64,000 nucleotides of DNA from Acidobacteriota bacterium (GTDB taxonomy: Bacteria > Acidobacteriota > Thermoanaerobaculia > Multivoradales > J023): contig JAJCXR010000042.1 of the NCBI GenBank assembly GCA_029263315.1, positions 186,001 through 250,000 of the forward strand, given 5' to 3'. Position numbers and translations under genes: made by a program. Of the stretch, positions 36,108-45,175 are shown in pieces; position 1 is the stretch's first letter; every line of letters starts with the position of its first letter. Below the pieces are notes generated by a model, which had not been told where the DNA came from, did not search any database, and saw nothing but the letters and a program-made list of their open reading frames with translations.

Positions 36108-37463
36108 GTGCACGCTTCGACGATTCTCGAGCACCGGCGACGCGCTCTGGCCGATCGAGGTATCCGGCCGGGCCTGCAAACCATGCGCCGAACCTTGGAC
36201 GCATTGGATCTACCCTACCGTGACTTGCCCACCGTCCTGATCGGCGGTACCAACGGCAAAGGGTCGACGGCCAATCTTCTGGCCTCGATGGCCAGCGCGG
36301 CTGGATACCGCGTCGGTCTCTTCACTTCCCCCCATCTGCAGCGCTACGAAGAGCAGGTCCGGATCGCCGACGAGATCATCGACGCGGAGCAACTGCTCGA
36401 GCTGTGGTGCCGGGTCCAGGACGCGGCAGAGCGTATATGCCCCGGAGAGATCACCGACTTCGAGGTGCTCACCGCGGCGGCCATCGTCCACTTCTGGCAA
36501 CAGAAGGTCGATCTAGCCATCTGTGAGGTTGGCATGGGGGGCCGCGACGACAGCACCAACGTGCTCGAGCCCCAACTCTCCATCGTCACCTCGCTGGGAT
36601 GGGATCACGCCACCTTTTTGGGGGATACGCCGGCCGAGATCGCGGTCCATAAGGCGGGGATCTTTCGTCCCGGCCGACCGGCCCTCATCGCCCGCACCGA
36701 GCCGATTGAAAACGAGCAACTCCTACTCGCGGAGGCCCAACGCCTGGGAGCCAACGCCGGACGGGTGCGGCAGGAGGTGGGGCACCTCGAGACACAACCC
36801 ATGGGGGACGGCTGGCAACAGGTGCATCTGCGCACCCCGACGGATGCCTACAGCATGTCGCTGGCCCTGGCCGGATCCCACCAACTCGACAACTTGGCAA
36901 CCGCCGTCCGGGCCGCCGAGGAGCTGAGACGCCTGGGTTGGCGGCGCCTGGACAGGTCAGCGATTCAGCAGGGGGTCGCCGCATGCCGCTGGCCGGGACG
37001 CCTGGAAACCCTGCGGGTCGGTGAGCGCACGGTTCTCCTCGACGCGGCCCACAACGAACAAGGGGCAAGCGCCCTGGCCAACCACTTGCTGAGCCTCGAT
37101 CTACCTTTCGATCTTTTTTTTGGGGCCCTGGCCGACAAAAACATCGATGCCATGCTGAAGATCCTGAGTGCGAAGGAGCTTCAGCCCGCCAGCCGCAACT
37201 CGCCGGAACGCAAGGGACGCCTATGGCTAGTCCGTCCTTCCAGCCCCCGGGCTTGGAATCCCGAGGCCTATGAGGTACCCGTCTCGATCCGGCATCGGTG
37301 GCATATCGAGATCCCCCAAGATCCCGCCGCAGGGCTCGAACGGGCCATGGAGCAAACCGCGGCCTTGTTGGTGGTCAGCGGCTCTTTACGGCTCGTTGGC
37401 GATGTGCGGTCGCTTCTCTTCGATCGCTTTGATCCCCTATCTTTAGTAGCGAGGTTGCAATGA
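36108..37463 (+). CDS. folC: Folylpolyglutamate synthase / dihydrofolate synthase (FolC)
   Basis: 451 residues. FolC adds glutamate to dihydropteroate or folates with ATP, in the cytoplasm. The Mur-ligase fold is clear: P-loop GGTNGKGST (about 44-52), 'GLFTSPHLQRYEEQVRI', 'GMGGRDDSTNV', 'LGWDHATFLGDTPAEIA', and 'LLDAAHNEQGA' at the start of the C-terminal domain. The usual EKAGI motif reads HKAGI here, keeping the lysine. It begins at GTG 36108, 33 bases after accD, with no strong ribosome binding site. It overlaps the next gene by four bases (ATGA), so it is translationally coupled to an ATP-grasp ligase. A second FolC homologue lies on the other strand at 38481-39917. Confidence 0.9.
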   Translation: MHASTILEHRRRALADRGIRPGLQTMRRTLDALDLPYRDLPTVLIGGTNGKGSTANLLASMASAAGYRVGLFTSPHLQRYEEQVRIADEIIDAEQLLELWCRVQDAAERICPGEITDFEVLTAAAIVHFWQQKVDLAICEVGMGGRDDSTNVLEPQLSIVTSLGWDHATFLGDTPAEIAVHKAGIFRPGRPALIARTEPIENEQLLLAEAQRLGANAGRVRQEVGHLETQPMGDGWQQVHLRTPTDAYSMSLALAGSHQLDNLATAVRAAEELRRLGWRRLDRSAIQQGVAACRWPGRLETLRVGERTVLLDAAHNEQGASALANHLLSLDLPFDLFFGALADKNIDAMLKILSAKELQPASRNSPERKGRLWLVRPSSPRAWNPEAYEVPVSIRHRWHIEIPQDPAAGLERAMEQTAALLVVSGSLRLVGDVRSLLFDRFDPLSLVARLQ

Positions 37464-38464
37464 ACGGCCAACCCACGTTGTCCCCCACCGCCCAATTACG
37501 TGCCGAAGCGGTGCGCCGTCTCGGTTTCGAGATCGAGAATCTGGACCCTGAAAGCGGCTATCTCTGGGAGGTTCGCAAGGGCGACCAAAAGCGCATTCTG
37601 ATGGGCGCCTTTTCACCCCACAACTCCGCCATCGCGGCGCGCCTGGCGGAGGACAAATTCCACACCGCGACCCTCGTCCGGCGCCTCGGCTACCGTGTAC
37701 CGGAGGTCGCCCGTTGCCTGCGCCCTGGGCGCTTCGAGCAAGAGGACTTCCAGCAGCACCTCGGCATCGAGCCGGCCCACTCCTTTGCCGCCGAGCACGG
37801 CTTTCCGCTGGTCGTCAAACCCAATCGAGGGGCCCGCGGCCGTCACGTGCAAGTGGTCGACGACTCCGAAGCCATGGTGGCCGCCATCGAGCGGGTGTGG
37901 ACCTACGACTATTTGGCGTTAGTGCAAGAAGTCGCCCACGGCATCGATGTGCGGCTCGATTACCTGGGGGACGATTTCCTCTTCGGTTATTTGCGTCGCC
38001 CGGTGAGCCTTCGAGGAGACGGTACCTCGTCCCTTCGCCAACTGCTGACGGCGGCCGACCGGCGATTCACCGGCGAGGCCTTCTGGCAGCAATTGGAGGA
38101 GGACCCCATTTGGGTGGAGGGTTGCCGGCGCCAAGATGTGCACCTCGACAGTATTGTCAGCCAAGACCAAGCGCTGCAATTCGACACCGTCATCTTGAAT
38201 CTCAATCGGCTCTGTCTCGCCGAGATCGTCCGATCCTGCCCGGAGGATTGGCTGCAAGCGGGTCTGGAGATCGGCCACGCCCTGGGACTTCGACATTTCG
38301 GAATCGACTTCAAGGCTCCGAGCTTTGAGGGTGGGCCCGGCGAGGCGACGGTGCTCGAGGTCAACGCTTCACCGAGCCTGGTACAGATGTCCCGTCGCGG
38401 CTTTTACGAGGAAGCGCTGGCGGCGGAAACACGCATCGTCGAAGGACTCTTCGACGTCCCCTGA
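37460..38464 (+). CDS. ATP-grasp ligase, cyanophycin-synthetase/GshF-like
   Basis: 334 residues. The ATP-grasp fold is visible in order: 'DKFHTATLVRRLGYRVPEV' (about 85-100), the lysine strand 'FPLVVKPNRGARGRHVQVV' (about 115-133), 'GIDVRLDYLGDDFLFGYLRR', 'GDGTSSLRQLL', and the Mg-binding end 'GEATVLEVNASPSLVQMSR'. This arrangement is closest to the ATP-grasp parts of cyanophycin synthetase and GshF, which join an amino acid to a carboxylate. The start codon overlaps the folC stop (ATGA). CphA combines an ATP-grasp and a Mur-ligase domain in one protein; here the two occur as coupled genes. The substrate is unknown: a glutamyl peptide, folate tail or thiol are possible. Confidence 0.75.
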   Translation: MNGQPTLSPTAQLRAEAVRRLGFEIENLDPESGYLWEVRKGDQKRILMGAFSPHNSAIAARLAEDKFHTATLVRRLGYRVPEVARCLRPGRFEQEDFQQHLGIEPAHSFAAEHGFPLVVKPNRGARGRHVQVVDDSEAMVAAIERVWTYDYLALVQEVAHGIDVRLDYLGDDFLFGYLRRPVSLRGDGTSSLRQLLTAADRRFTGEAFWQQLEEDPIWVEGCRRQDVHLDSIVSQDQALQFDTVILNLNRLCLAEIVRSCPEDWLQAGLEIGHALGLRHFGIDFKAPSFEGGPGEATVLEVNASPSLVQMSRRGFYEEALAAETRIVEGLFDVP

Positions 38465-38480
38465 GGGCCAAGGCTTGGGC

Positions 38481-39917
38481 TCAGTAATAGCTCCAGGCCC
38501 CTCCGTAGGATTCCGGCAAGAGAATCTGCCGCGCTTCGGCCGCCAGAAACAGACCTCCCGCCACGACCACGACCCAGCCTCGACGCCGGGCCAGGTCAAG
38601 GGCTTTTTCTAAGGCTCGTTCCAGCGGTACGACCACCTCGCGGGGGTAGTTGTGCCGGTTTGGCGGCAGCCAGTCGACGATCCTCTGGGGATCACCACCC
38701 CGCTGCTCAGCGCGGCTGATGATCACGCCTTGGGGGGCCGCCAGCGGCGGCGCCGATGGTGGCGGCATCAAGAGCGGGGACAGCACGTCGGCGGGTGATT
38801 TATCCTCCGAGACACCACACACCAGCATCCAAGGGCGATGCGCCAGGATCTTGGGCAAGAGCTGACGCAACCCCAGCAGGGCGGCTGGGGTATGGGCCGT
38901 GTCGATGAGCACCGCCGGGTCGTCGCCCAGCCATTCGGCACGCCCCGGCAGGCGAAGCCGCCGCAGGGCCCGGCTGACCGAGCTGCGGAACGGCTCGTCT
39001 TCCGCCGAGGCCGGTCGGTGGCGGCGTAACCAGCCACGGGCCAGACGAATGGCCAGACCACAATTGGTGGCCTGATGCTCGCCCAACAGGCCGCTCCGTA
39101 GGTTGGGAAAATGAGTGCCGTCGACGCGCAGCTCCAGCTCCATTTCCGTAGCGCCGATCGCCAAGGTCCCAACTTCGACGCCGGGCACCAAAGGAACCAC
39201 CTCGACCCCCGCCCGACGGCCGTGGGCCAGCAAATCTAGAATCTCGGAAAGCGGCAGGTCGCCGAGCATCAGGGTACCGCCAGCCGCGGCAAGCTCCGCC
39301 TTGTTGCGCCCGATCTCCAACAAGCTGTCACCCAGGAGACTCCGGTGCTCCAGGTCGAGGGAGACCAAGCCACACAGCCGGCCCGGCAAGAGGCGTGTTG
39401 CATCATGGCGCCCCCCAATGCCGGCCTCGGCGACGACCGTCTCCACCTCGGCGGCGGCAAAGGCCTCCACCGCCAAGGCGGTGATGGCCTCGAAAGCGAT
39501 GAGCTGGTCCGCCGCTGGGCTCGAGGCGCGGGCTTGCCCAAGGCGCTGGCCCGCAGCGGCGAGGTCGGCGTCCGACAGGGGATGGCCGTCCAGCGACATG
39601 CGCTCTCTGAAATGCTGAAGATGGGGCGAGACAAAAAGCCCGGTGCGCACCCCCGCGGCACTGAGGATGGCCGCCGTCGCCGCAGCTACACTGCCTTTGC
39701 CGTTACTGCCTGTGACCTTGATGGCATCGAGCCGTTGTAGCCACGGGGCAGCGGGCAGCTTAGCCAAGAGGCGTCCCAGGGCTGCAAGATCCGGCGCCGC
39801 ACGGTAGCGGCGCAGGCTCGCCAAATCCTCCAACCAGCGCTCGAGTGGGCCTGCGGGCACAGTGGGATCTGGCGACAGGTCTAAGCGAGCTCTTGGTAGA
39901 GGGGAAAGCGGCCACAC
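38481..39917 (-). CDS. Divergent FolC-type Mur ligase (second copy)
   Basis: 478 residues. It keeps the FolC frame: P-loop '[15 protein letters not shown]', '[16 protein letters not shown]', and '[15 protein letters not shown]' in the C-terminal domain. It differs at several positions conserved in FolC: DATRLL instead of DxTNV, LDLEH instead of xGxDH, and NKAEL instead of EKAGI. It is therefore either a fast-evolving folylpolyglutamate synthase or a ligase for another substrate. GTG 39917 (GAGG four bases upstream) overlaps the end of glyA by 37 bases, so it is coupled to a folate-using enzyme. It converges on the ATP-grasp gene with 16 bases between the stops. Confidence 0.75.
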   Translation of the reverse strand: MWPLSPLPRARLDLSPDPTVPAGPLERWLEDLASLRRYRAAPDLAALGRLLAKLPAAPWLQRLDAIKVTGSNGKGSVAAATAAILSAAGVRTGLFVSPHLQHFRERMSLDGHPLSDADLAAAGQRLGQARASSPAADQLIAFEAITALAVEAFAAAEVETVVAEAGIGGRHDATRLLPGRLCGLVSLDLEHRSLLGDSLLEIGRNKAELAAAGGTLMLGDLPLSEILDLLAHGRRAGVEVVPLVPGVEVGTLAIGATEMELELRVDGTHFPNLRSGLLGEHQATNCGLAIRLARGWLRRHRPASAEDEPFRSSVSRALRRLRLPGRAEWLGDDPAVLIDTAHTPAALLGLRQLLPKILAHRPWMLVCGVSEDKSPADVLSPLLMPPPSAPPLAAPQGVIISRAEQRGGDPQRIVDWLPPNRHNYPREVVVPLERALEKALDLARRRGWVVVVAGGLFLAAEARQILLPESYGGAWSYY

Positions 39918-41134
39918 AGCGCCTCGACACGGCCTTTGATGGCGGCCAGGGTGTCGGCGTTGTCCGGCGAGCGCAGGGCCTCGGCGATCAGATCGCCCAC
40001 TTCGTCCATGGCCGCTTCATCCATGCCCCGGGTGGTCAAAGCCGGGGTGCCAAGGCGGACTCCCGAGGCCACCAGCGGAGGGTTTTCATCGTAGGGAATC
40101 GTATTCTTGTTGACCGTAATGGCAGCCGCACCCAGGGCCTCCTCGGCGATCTTGCCGGTGATGCCGACGGAGGTCACATCGACCAAGAAGAGATGGTTGT
40201 CGGTGCCCCCGGAGACGATGCGCAGGCCGTGGCCTTCAAGGCATTTGGCCAGACGTTTGGCGTTGGCCAGTGTCTGCTGCTGATAGGTCTTGAACGACTC
40301 CCCGGCGGCCTCCTTGAAAGCCACCGCCTTGGCGGCGATGATATGCATCAACGGTCCACCCTGGAGGCCCGGGAAGAGAGATCGTTTGAGCACCTTGGCG
40401 TGCTCCTTGCGGCATAGGATCAACCCGCCGCGGGGCCCCCGCAGGGTCTTATGGGTGGTGGTCGTCACCACGTCGCAATGGGGCACCGGCGACGGGTGCA
40501 ACCCGGCAGCCACGAGGCCGGCGATGTGCGCGATGTCGGCCATCAGCAGGGCACCGACGGAATCGGCGATCTGCCGAAAGCGGGCGAAATCGATCTGACG
40601 GCTGTAGGCGCTGGCCCCACAGATGATCAACTTCGGCCGCTCGCTCTGGGCTTGGCGCTCGATCTCGTCGTAGTCTAGGAGCTCGGTCTGACGATCGACG
40701 CCGTAGCTCACAACCTCAAAATCACGTCCCGAATAGGACAGCGGGTGGCCGTGGGTAAGGTGCCCGCCACAGGCCAGATCGAGCCCCATCAACTTGTCAC
40801 CGGGCCGCAGCATGGCAAAATAGACGGCCATGTTGGCGGTGGTTCCCGAATGGGGCTGAACGATGGCAGTTTCAGCGCCAAAAAGCTCTTTCGCCCGCTC
40901 GATGGCCAAGCGCTCCACCTCGTCGACCACCTCACAACCGCCGTAATAACGGCGACCGGGATAGCCCTCGGCATATTTATTGGTCAGCACACTGCCGGCG
41001 GTTTCGAGGATTGCCATCGAGACGAAGTTCTCAGAGGCTATGAGCTCGAGCCCTTCGGCTTGGCGACGGCGCTCGGCGACGACGGCGGCATGGATTTCAG
41101 GATCGGCGGCGGCGAGAAAAGGGAAGCTCGACAT
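39881..41134 (-). CDS. glyA: Serine hydroxymethyltransferase
   Basis: 417 residues, normal length. GlyA interconverts serine and glycine with tetrahydrofolate and pyridoxal phosphate, supplying one-carbon units. Diagnostic segments are '[20 protein letters not shown]', '[15 protein letters not shown]', '[18 protein letters not shown]', '[14 protein letters not shown]' and the PLP-lysine motif [14 protein letters not shown]. It lies between rpiB and the second folC on the minus strand, an order in which glycine/one-carbon and pentose genes are often joined. The 121-base leader to rpiB has a small hairpin (AGCCC and GGGCT near 41161-41176). Confidence 0.97.
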   Translation of the reverse strand: MSSFPFLAAADPEIHAAVVAERRRQAEGLELIASENFVSMAILETAGSVLTNKYAEGYPGRRYYGGCEVVDEVERLAIERAKELFGAETAIVQPHSGTTANMAVYFAMLRPGDKLMGLDLACGGHLTHGHPLSYSGRDFEVVSYGVDRQTELLDYDEIERQAQSERPKLIICGASAYSRQIDFARFRQIADSVGALLMADIAHIAGLVAAGLHPSPVPHCDVVTTTTHKTLRGPRGGLILCRKEHAKVLKRSLFPGLQGGPLMHIIAAKAVAFKEAAGESFKTYQQQTLANAKRLAKCLEGHGLRIVSGGTDNHLFLVDVTSVGITGKIAEEALGAAAITVNKNTIPYDENPPLVASGVRLGTPALTTRGMDEAAMDEVGDLIAEALRSPDNADTLAAIKGRVEALCGRFPLYQELA

Positions 41135-41255
41135 GGCGTAGGGTGGTCTCTTTCTGGCTAGCCCAAAATCGGGCTCCCTAGGGAACCCGACACGTCTCGA
41201 GGGTTGGTCAGGACTGACTTGATCGAATCAGGGGTATAGGTCGATTCAGGCTGGG

Positions 41256-41711
41256 TCAGGCAGGGACCGCGTCCGGAGCCTCCAGGGCGTGGATTTTCTC
41301 GACCCTGCGTTGGTGGCGTCCGGCCTGGAACTCCGCCTGCAAAAAGATGCGCACGATCTCCTCAGCCACCCCTTGACCGACAACCCGAGAGCCCAGGGCA
41401 ACGACGTTGGCATCGTTGTGCTCTCGACTCAGGCGGGCGGTGAACAGATCGTTGCACGTCGCCACGCGGGCACCGGGGACCTTGTTGGCAGCAATGCCAA
41501 TGCCGATGCCGGTACCGCAAACCAGGACACCGAGGTCGGCATCGCCGGCCACCACTTTCCCAGCGACAGCGGCTCCGTACTCAGGATAGTCGACGCTCTC
41601 GGGGCCGTGGGTGCCCAAGTCCACAACGTCGTATCCGTCCGCTGTGAGCCGATGGGCAAGGAATTGCTTGAGCTCAAAGCCGGCATGGTCGGCACCGATG
41701 GCGACACGCAT
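41256..41711 (-). CDS. rpiB: Ribose-5-phosphate isomerase B
   Basis: 151 residues from ATG 41711; a five-residue longer frame would need an ATT start. RpiB interconverts ribose 5-phosphate and ribulose 5-phosphate in the pentose phosphate pathway. The family signature is complete: 'VAIGADHAGFELK' at the start, 'VVDLGTHGPESVDYPEY', the active-site cysteine in VCGTGIGIGIAANK, and 'SREHNDANVVALG'. It starts 11 bases after the small basic gene and precedes glyA, as in many genomes. Confidence 0.95.
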   Translation of the reverse strand: MRVAIGADHAGFELKQFLAHRLTADGYDVVDLGTHGPESVDYPEYGAAVAGKVVAGDADLGVLVCGTGIGIGIAANKVPGARVATCNDLFTARLSREHNDANVVALGSRVVGQGVAEEIVRIFLQAEFQAGRHQRRVEKIHALEAPDAVPA

Positions 41712-41722
41712 GGTCCCGAGCC

Positions 41723-41935
41723 TCAATCAGAAGCGGTCTCGGCGGCGGGTTTCGCTGCCGGAGCTTCTTTCTTGGCCTTGGCAGGCGTCTTCGCCGGCGC
41801 CTTCTTCTTGACGGTGGCCCGCTTGCTGGCGGCTTTTGCCTTCTGGCCTTGCGCCTTCGCTTCCTGGGCGCGCTTCTTCAGTCGTTGCTTCCGGCGTTGA
41901 CGCCGACGTCGCAGGGAGCGGTCTTTCTCTCGCAT
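41723..41935 (-). CDS. Small Lys/Arg/Ala-rich protein
   Basis: 70 residues from ATG 41935, with GAGG seven bases upstream; the frame extended to 42022 has no support. The first 22 residues are almost all basic (REKDRSLRRRRQRRKQRLKK). The rest is a Lys/Ala/Pro-rich tail like that of histone H1-type bacterial proteins, with KKxPAK units. It probably binds nucleic acid, either DNA or the ribosome. It lies between the carboxyltransferase gene and rpiB and reads in the same direction. Confidence 0.6.
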   Translation of the reverse strand: MREKDRSLRRRRQRRKQRLKKRAQEAKAQGQKAKAASKRATVKKKAPAKTPAKAKKEAPAAKPAAETASD

Positions 41936-42061
41936 GCTATTACCTCGGGGGATGGTTTGTTGCGCTGGTCTTTTCCCGTGCTCGGGAAAGATTTGTACAC
42001 TGAGTCCGACAGCTTGAACCACCTCAGCGCCCCTGTCAAGGAGCAGGCCAGCTGCACCGTC

Positions 42062-43651
42062 TCAAAGGGGAATGCAACCGTGTTTCTTCGGCGGAATCGT
42101 GGCCCGCTTGCTGCCCAATTGTCGCAGGGCCCGGATCAAGTGCAAACGGGTCTGACGCGGCTCGATGATGGCATCGATAAAACCGCGTTCCGCAGCGACA
42201 TAGGGATTGGAGAACTTCTCCCGGTACTCCTGCGTTTTCTGCGCCCTGAGGGCGGCCCTTTCTGATTCGTCGGCCGCCGCGGCCAGCTCGCGGCGGAAGA
42301 GAATGTTGACGGCACCCTCTGGTCCCATGACAGCAATCTCGGCCATCGGATACGCAAAGTTGGCATCGGTGCGCAAGTGCTTGCTCGCCATGACGCAATA
42401 GGCCCCACCGTAGGATTTGCGTGTGATCACCGTGATCTTGGGCACCGTCGCTTCGGCGAATGCGTATAGCAGCTTGGCACCATGTTTGATGATGCCATTG
42501 AATTCCTGTTGAGTTCCCGGCAAGAACCCGGGCACATCTTCGAAGGTGATCAACGGGATATTGAAGGCGTCGCAGAAACGCACGAAGCGCGCCCCCTTGA
42601 GGGAAGCATCGATATCGAGGACACCCGCCAGATAAGCCGGCTGATTGGCGACGATGCCGACGCTGTGATTGGCCAGCCGCGCAAAGCCGACCACCAGGTT
42701 CCTCGCATAGGCACTTTGCACTTCCAGGAAGCGCCCGTCGTCGACCACCGCTTCGATCAGTTCTTTGATGTCATACGGCTTGTTCGGGTCGGCGGGGATC
42801 AAGTGGTCGAGCTTCTCCGCCTGGCGATTGGGATCGTCGTCGCTGTGGGCGGCAGGAGGATCTTCTAGGTTGTTGCTCGGCAAATAGGAGAGGAGGTCAC
42901 GAATGGCCAGCAGGCAGGCGGCATCGTTGGGGGCCGTAAAGTGGGTGACACCACTTTTTGTGGAGTGAGTCCGGGCGCCGCCGAGATCTTCCTTCGTCAC
43001 CTCTTCATGGGTCACCGTCTTGATCACATCGGGCCCGGTGATGAACATGTAGCTGGTGTTCTCGACCATGAAAATGAAGTCGGTAATGGCCGGAGAGTAG
43101 ACGGCACCGCCGGCACAAGGTCCCATGATGGCGCTGATTTGAGGCACGACCCCCGAGGCCAGGGTATTGCGCAGAAAAATATCGGCGTAGCCCCCGAGGG
43201 AGGCTACCCCTTCTTGAATTCGCGCTCCCCCGGAATCGTTGAGCCCAATGACCGGAGCCCCATTCTCGACGGCCAGATCCATGACCTTGCAAATCTTGCG
43301 CGCATTGGTCTCTGACAGCGAGCCGCCGAAGACGGTGAAGTCCTGGGCGAAGACGTAGACCAAGCGTCCTTCCACCGTGCCATAACCACAGACCACGCCA
43401 TCGCCGGGTATGCGTTGCTCTTGCATGCCAAAGTCGGTGCAACGGTGCGTCACCAAGGCGTCGATTTCGACGAAGGAGTCGCCGTCGAGGAGCAGATCGA
43501 TACGCTCCCGAGCGGTGAGCTTGCCCGCCGCGTGCTGGCGTTCGATACGGTCCGCACCGCCACCCAAGCGAGCCGCCGCCAGCCTGGTTTCCAGCTCTTC
43601 GAGGGCCGTATTCTCGACGTCCGCCGCGGTACCGGCGTCACTTCGACTCAT
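42062..43651 (-). CDS. Biotin-dependent acyl-CoA carboxylase carboxyltransferase subunit (propionyl/methylmalonyl type)
   Basis: 529 residues, normal length for the PccB/MmdA family. Two crotonase-like halves are seen: '[20 protein letters not shown]', '[16 protein letters not shown]', '[20 protein letters not shown]', '[17 protein letters not shown]', then '[20 protein letters not shown]', '[15 protein letters not shown]' and the family-typical end 'PKKHGCIPL'. It transfers carboxyl between biotin and propionyl-CoA or methylmalonyl-CoA. No biotin carboxylase, biotin carrier or decarboxylase membrane subunit is in the window, so carboxylase and decarboxylase roles cannot be separated. It is divergent from the tldD-like gene. 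Confidence 0.9.
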   Translation of the reverse strand: MSRSDAGTAADVENTALEELETRLAAARLGGGADRIERQHAAGKLTARERIDLLLDGDSFVEIDALVTHRCTDFGMQEQRIPGDGVVCGYGTVEGRLVYVFAQDFTVFGGSLSETNARKICKVMDLAVENGAPVIGLNDSGGARIQEGVASLGGYADIFLRNTLASGVVPQISAIMGPCAGGAVYSPAITDFIFMVENTSYMFITGPDVIKTVTHEEVTKEDLGGARTHSTKSGVTHFTAPNDAACLLAIRDLLSYLPSNNLEDPPAAHSDDDPNRQAEKLDHLIPADPNKPYDIKELIEAVVDDGRFLEVQSAYARNLVVGFARLANHSVGIVANQPAYLAGVLDIDASLKGARFVRFCDAFNIPLITFEDVPGFLPGTQQEFNGIIKHGAKLLYAFAEATVPKITVITRKSYGGAYCVMASKHLRTDANFAYPMAEIAVMGPEGAVNILFRRELAAAADESERAALRAQKTQEYREKFSNPYVAAERGFIDAIIEPRQTRLHLIRALRQLGSKRATIPPKKHGCIPL

Positions 43652-43864
43652 CTCTGGTCTCCCACTGCAAGGTTGATCTTTTCGCTAGGTGGCTCGCAGG
43701 CGCCATTGTATCCGAGACCGCGGCTACCAAGTCATCAACCTGGTTCTGGAACCTAGAGTTTGCGTTCACCTCTGTCGCCGAATGCCTCGGGGAGCATACA
43801 ATGGAGCCTGGGCTGAGGCCCTCATTCGACTCTCCATTTGCAGTCCATCCCTGGAAGCCAATCC

Positions 43865-45175
43865 GTGCCCTTTTCCCGACTCGACAGCTCCGCCATCAGC
43901 CGTACCCTCGCCCAGGTCGCCGACGAGGCGACGGATGTTGCCGACTCTTTCTTCGAACGCCGCGAGGACATCGAGCTGCAAGCCGACGGCAGCCCTGGCA
44001 TGCGGGTGTGGCGCGAAGAAGGTTTTGCCATCCGGCTGATGCGCCAAGACACCACCTGGTTGGCGGCGCGGGATGGCATCTCTCCGGAGGTCTTCCAGCA
44101 AGCCTTGAGACGGGTGGCCAGGGCCATGCCCCGAACGGCCGTATCGACGCCGCCCTTGAACGTCGAGCCCTGGACCTCGCGGCCCGAGGCCTCGGAGATC
44201 CAAGCTTTCCCTTCCGCCGTGGTCAGGGCGGTGAAGGCACACCGGGTCAGCTTTCCATTTGAGCTGACGGTGCGACGCCACCGCCGTTGGGTGCGAACAA
44301 TCGGCACGCGGCTCGCCTCGGGATGTGAAGCAGAGACGTTCTACAGCATCGTCAGCACCCTTCCCTGGGGGCGCCACGGGGCCTTGGTCCCGGATTTACG
44401 AGAACGCAGCGCCGAGACCTTGGCCTCGAATCTGGTGCGCTCCCATCTGGCTCGGGATGCGGCTCCCCCCGAGCCCTACCAGGGCGTTCTTGTGCTCGGC
44501 CATGCGGCGACCGCCGTGCTGCTCCACGAAGCGGTCGCCCACGCCTTGGAGGCCGATATCCTGTCCCGCAGCGGCCACCCGGAGGCGGCGATCGGAGTCC
44601 AAATGGGCAGCCCGCTGCTCAACATCTTCGACGATCCTGCGAGCGCACCCAAAGGGGTGCGTCGCACCTCCGACGACGAAGGATTTCCGGTCATTCGGCG
44701 CTGCCTGTTGAGGGCCGGCGTCGTCGAGCAGCCCCTGTGTGACACCATCTTCGCTCGTTGCTCAGAACGTCTCAGCGCCGGTGCCGGACGCCGCGGTAGC
44801 CGTCATTGGGCACCGACGCCGCGCTCCTTTCATCTCGAGCTCGCCCCCGGCGACACGACCTCCCAAGACCTGGTGAGCGATGCCGAAGGCGGCCTCTATC
44901 TTCCAGAAGCCGATCGCGGTTATCTCGACCCCCTGAGCGGGCGTTTCACGCTGCATTTTCCCTATGGCCGGCGGATTCGCAACCGTGTCCCTGAGGAGCC
45001 GGTCGGTCCTTGTCGGCTCCAGGCGCAGGTCAGCGACTTGCTGGACAAGGTCCGCGGGGTTGGCGCCGAAGTGCATGCGGCCGGGGCAGGTTGGTGCGCC
45101 AAAGGCGGGGTCAAGCTTCCGGTTTGGGCGACGGCACCGGAATTGCGGCTGGAAGGCCTGGAGGTCACCCCTTGA
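43865..45175 (+). CDS. tldD: TldD-family metalloprotease
   Basis: 436 residues from GTG 43865 (GGAAG about nine bases upstream); TTG 43838 is an alternative. TldD with TldE forms a heterodimeric zinc peptidase that cuts unfolded peptides, best known in maturing microcin-type peptides. The metal site HEAVAH (about 221-226) matches the family's HExxxH pattern, preceded by 'GVLVLGHAATAVLL'. 'VQMGSPLLNIFDDP' and the Gly/Arg-rich loop 'SAGAGRRGSRHWAPTPR' are further family blocks. No RiPP precursor was recognised next to it, so the substrate is open. The stop overlaps the next start. Confidence 0.85.
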   Translation: MPFSRLDSSAISRTLAQVADEATDVADSFFERREDIELQADGSPGMRVWREEGFAIRLMRQDTTWLAARDGISPEVFQQALRRVARAMPRTAVSTPPLNVEPWTSRPEASEIQAFPSAVVRAVKAHRVSFPFELTVRRHRRWVRTIGTRLASGCEAETFYSIVSTLPWGRHGALVPDLRERSAETLASNLVRSHLARDAAPPEPYQGVLVLGHAATAVLLHEAVAHALEADILSRSGHPEAAIGVQMGSPLLNIFDDPASAPKGVRRTSDDEGFPVIRRCLLRAGVVEQPLCDTIFARCSERLSAGAGRRGSRHWAPTPRSFHLELAPGDTTSQDLVSDAEGGLYLPEADRGYLDPLSGRFTLHFPYGRRIRNRVPEEPVGPCRLQAQVSDLLDKVRGVGAEVHAAGAGWCAKGGVKLPVWATAPELRLEGLEVTP

